A program made the position numbers and the translations under genes. The notes beneath the pieces are model-generated. The model had not been told where the DNA came from and did no database searches. It saw only the letters and a program-made list of their open reading frames with translations. A DNA stretch of 5,326 nt from FLUQ01 sp031550605 (GTDB lineage: Bacteria; Desulfobacterota; Desulfovibrionia; Desulfovibrionales; Desulfovibrionaceae). Location: contig JAVBOK010000102.1 of the NCBI GenBank assembly GCA_031550605.1, forward strand, positions 1-5,326. The letters are read 5' to 3'. Positions 5,169 through 5,326 of this stretch are shown piece after piece (position 1 is the first letter of the stretch; every line of letters starts with the position of its first letter).

Positions 5169-5208
5169 CGGGGAAGCGCCCAGTGACTTTCCGGCGAGCG
5201 CTTCCCCG
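5169..5208. repeat. Perfect 11-bp inverted repeat with overlapping alternative hairpin
   Basis: CGGGGAAGCGC (5169-5179) and GCGCTTCCCCG (5198-5208) are exact inverted copies around an 18-base spacer. The right arm also takes part in a competing small hairpin, CCCCG/CGGGG (5204-5208 with 5212-5216). Neither strand has a clear T-run next to the large stem. It could be a bidirectional transcript end, a repeated extragenic palindrome-type element, or part of a structured leader of an unseen downstream gene. Confidence 0.45.
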
Positions 5209-5326
5209 CCGCGGGGCGTTGGGGGGTAGCACCAAGCACCCGGCCGCAGGTTAAAGCGGGCAAAGATAAGAAGGGGGAGCAAAAAGGGCGAAGCTCGACG
5301 GGGCGAATAAAAACGAAAGAATTGAT

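Larger units (their letters stand above)
5030..5326. other. Non-coding, inverted-repeat-rich stretch after ahpC
   Basis: These 297 bases to the window edge contain no supported gene; short frames on both strands translate to Arg/Pro/Gly-rich sequence without family resemblance. The left two thirds (5045-5216) are packed with inverted repeats. The right end (about 5250-5326) changes character: on the plus strand it is strongly purine-rich with AAAAA runs at 5281-5285 and 5309-5313. That contrast suggests a leader or promoter-proximal region of a gene beyond the edge, but no promoter or start was identified. I saw no tRNA, tmRNA or RNase P RNA signature. Confidence 0.45.

Noticed and set aside
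5097..5282. Short frames after ahpC on both strands as possible small proteins
   Set aside because: Several overlapping frames are open only because stops are rare in GC-rich DNA; the translations are Arg/Pro/Gly-rich and the DNA is dominated by inverted repeats.
5169..5326. Possible structural RNA gene (SRP RNA, tmRNA, RNase P RNA) near the right edge
   Set aside because: I looked on both strands for conserved cores such as the SRP GGAAG tetraloop domain, the tmRNA 3' TPsiC-type end and the RNase P GAGGAAAGTC segment, and found none.
1..5326. Defence system, mobile element or CRISPR array
   Set aside because: No regularly spaced direct repeats, transposase, integrase or nuclease-type coding region is present; all recognised genes are housekeeping, envelope or stress functions.

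Overview
The window is GC-rich bacterial DNA with a strong preference for G or C at third codon positions. The protein features (DnaK tail, short MetF, a family 9 glycosyltransferase with a C-terminal cysteine cluster, an AhpC with an N-terminal cysteine run) look most like a sulfate-reducer-type Desulfovibrionaceae chromosome. That assignment is inferred from general family resemblance, not from a database search. The content is core chromosomal: there is no transposase, integrase, phage gene, CRISPR array, tRNA or rRNA.

Layout. Positions 1-866 (+) hold the C-terminal part of dnaK, cut by the left edge. Positions 867-1075 are non-coding and carry several short hairpins, the likely end of the dnaK transcript. 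Positions 1076-2008 (-) encode a secreted protein of the phosphodiester glycosidase/DUF2233 type, convergent with dnaK. Positions 2009-2333 are a divergent intergenic region with a near-perfect 22-base palindrome and a plausible sigma70-type promoter for the rightward genes. Positions 2334-3206 (+) are metF. Positions 3235-4281 (+) encode a family 9 (heptosyltransferase-like) glycosyltransferase only 28 bases further on, so probably co-transcribed. Positions 4388-5029 (+) are ahpC, behind a 106-base leader with a terminator-like hairpin and a strong Shine-Dalgarno sequence. Positions 5030-5326 are non-coding and rich in inverted repeats, including a perfect 11-bp stem.

The genes do not form one obvious pathway. 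DnaK (protein folding) and AhpC (peroxide removal) are stress functions, MetF feeds methyl groups into methionine synthesis and one-carbon metabolism, and the glycosyltransferase points to lipopolysaccharide core or another surface glycan. I found no convincing new multi-gene system. The points most worth a second look are the structured non-coding stretches, the palindrome between the divergent genes, the ahpC leader, and a few unusual motif variants in otherwise standard proteins.
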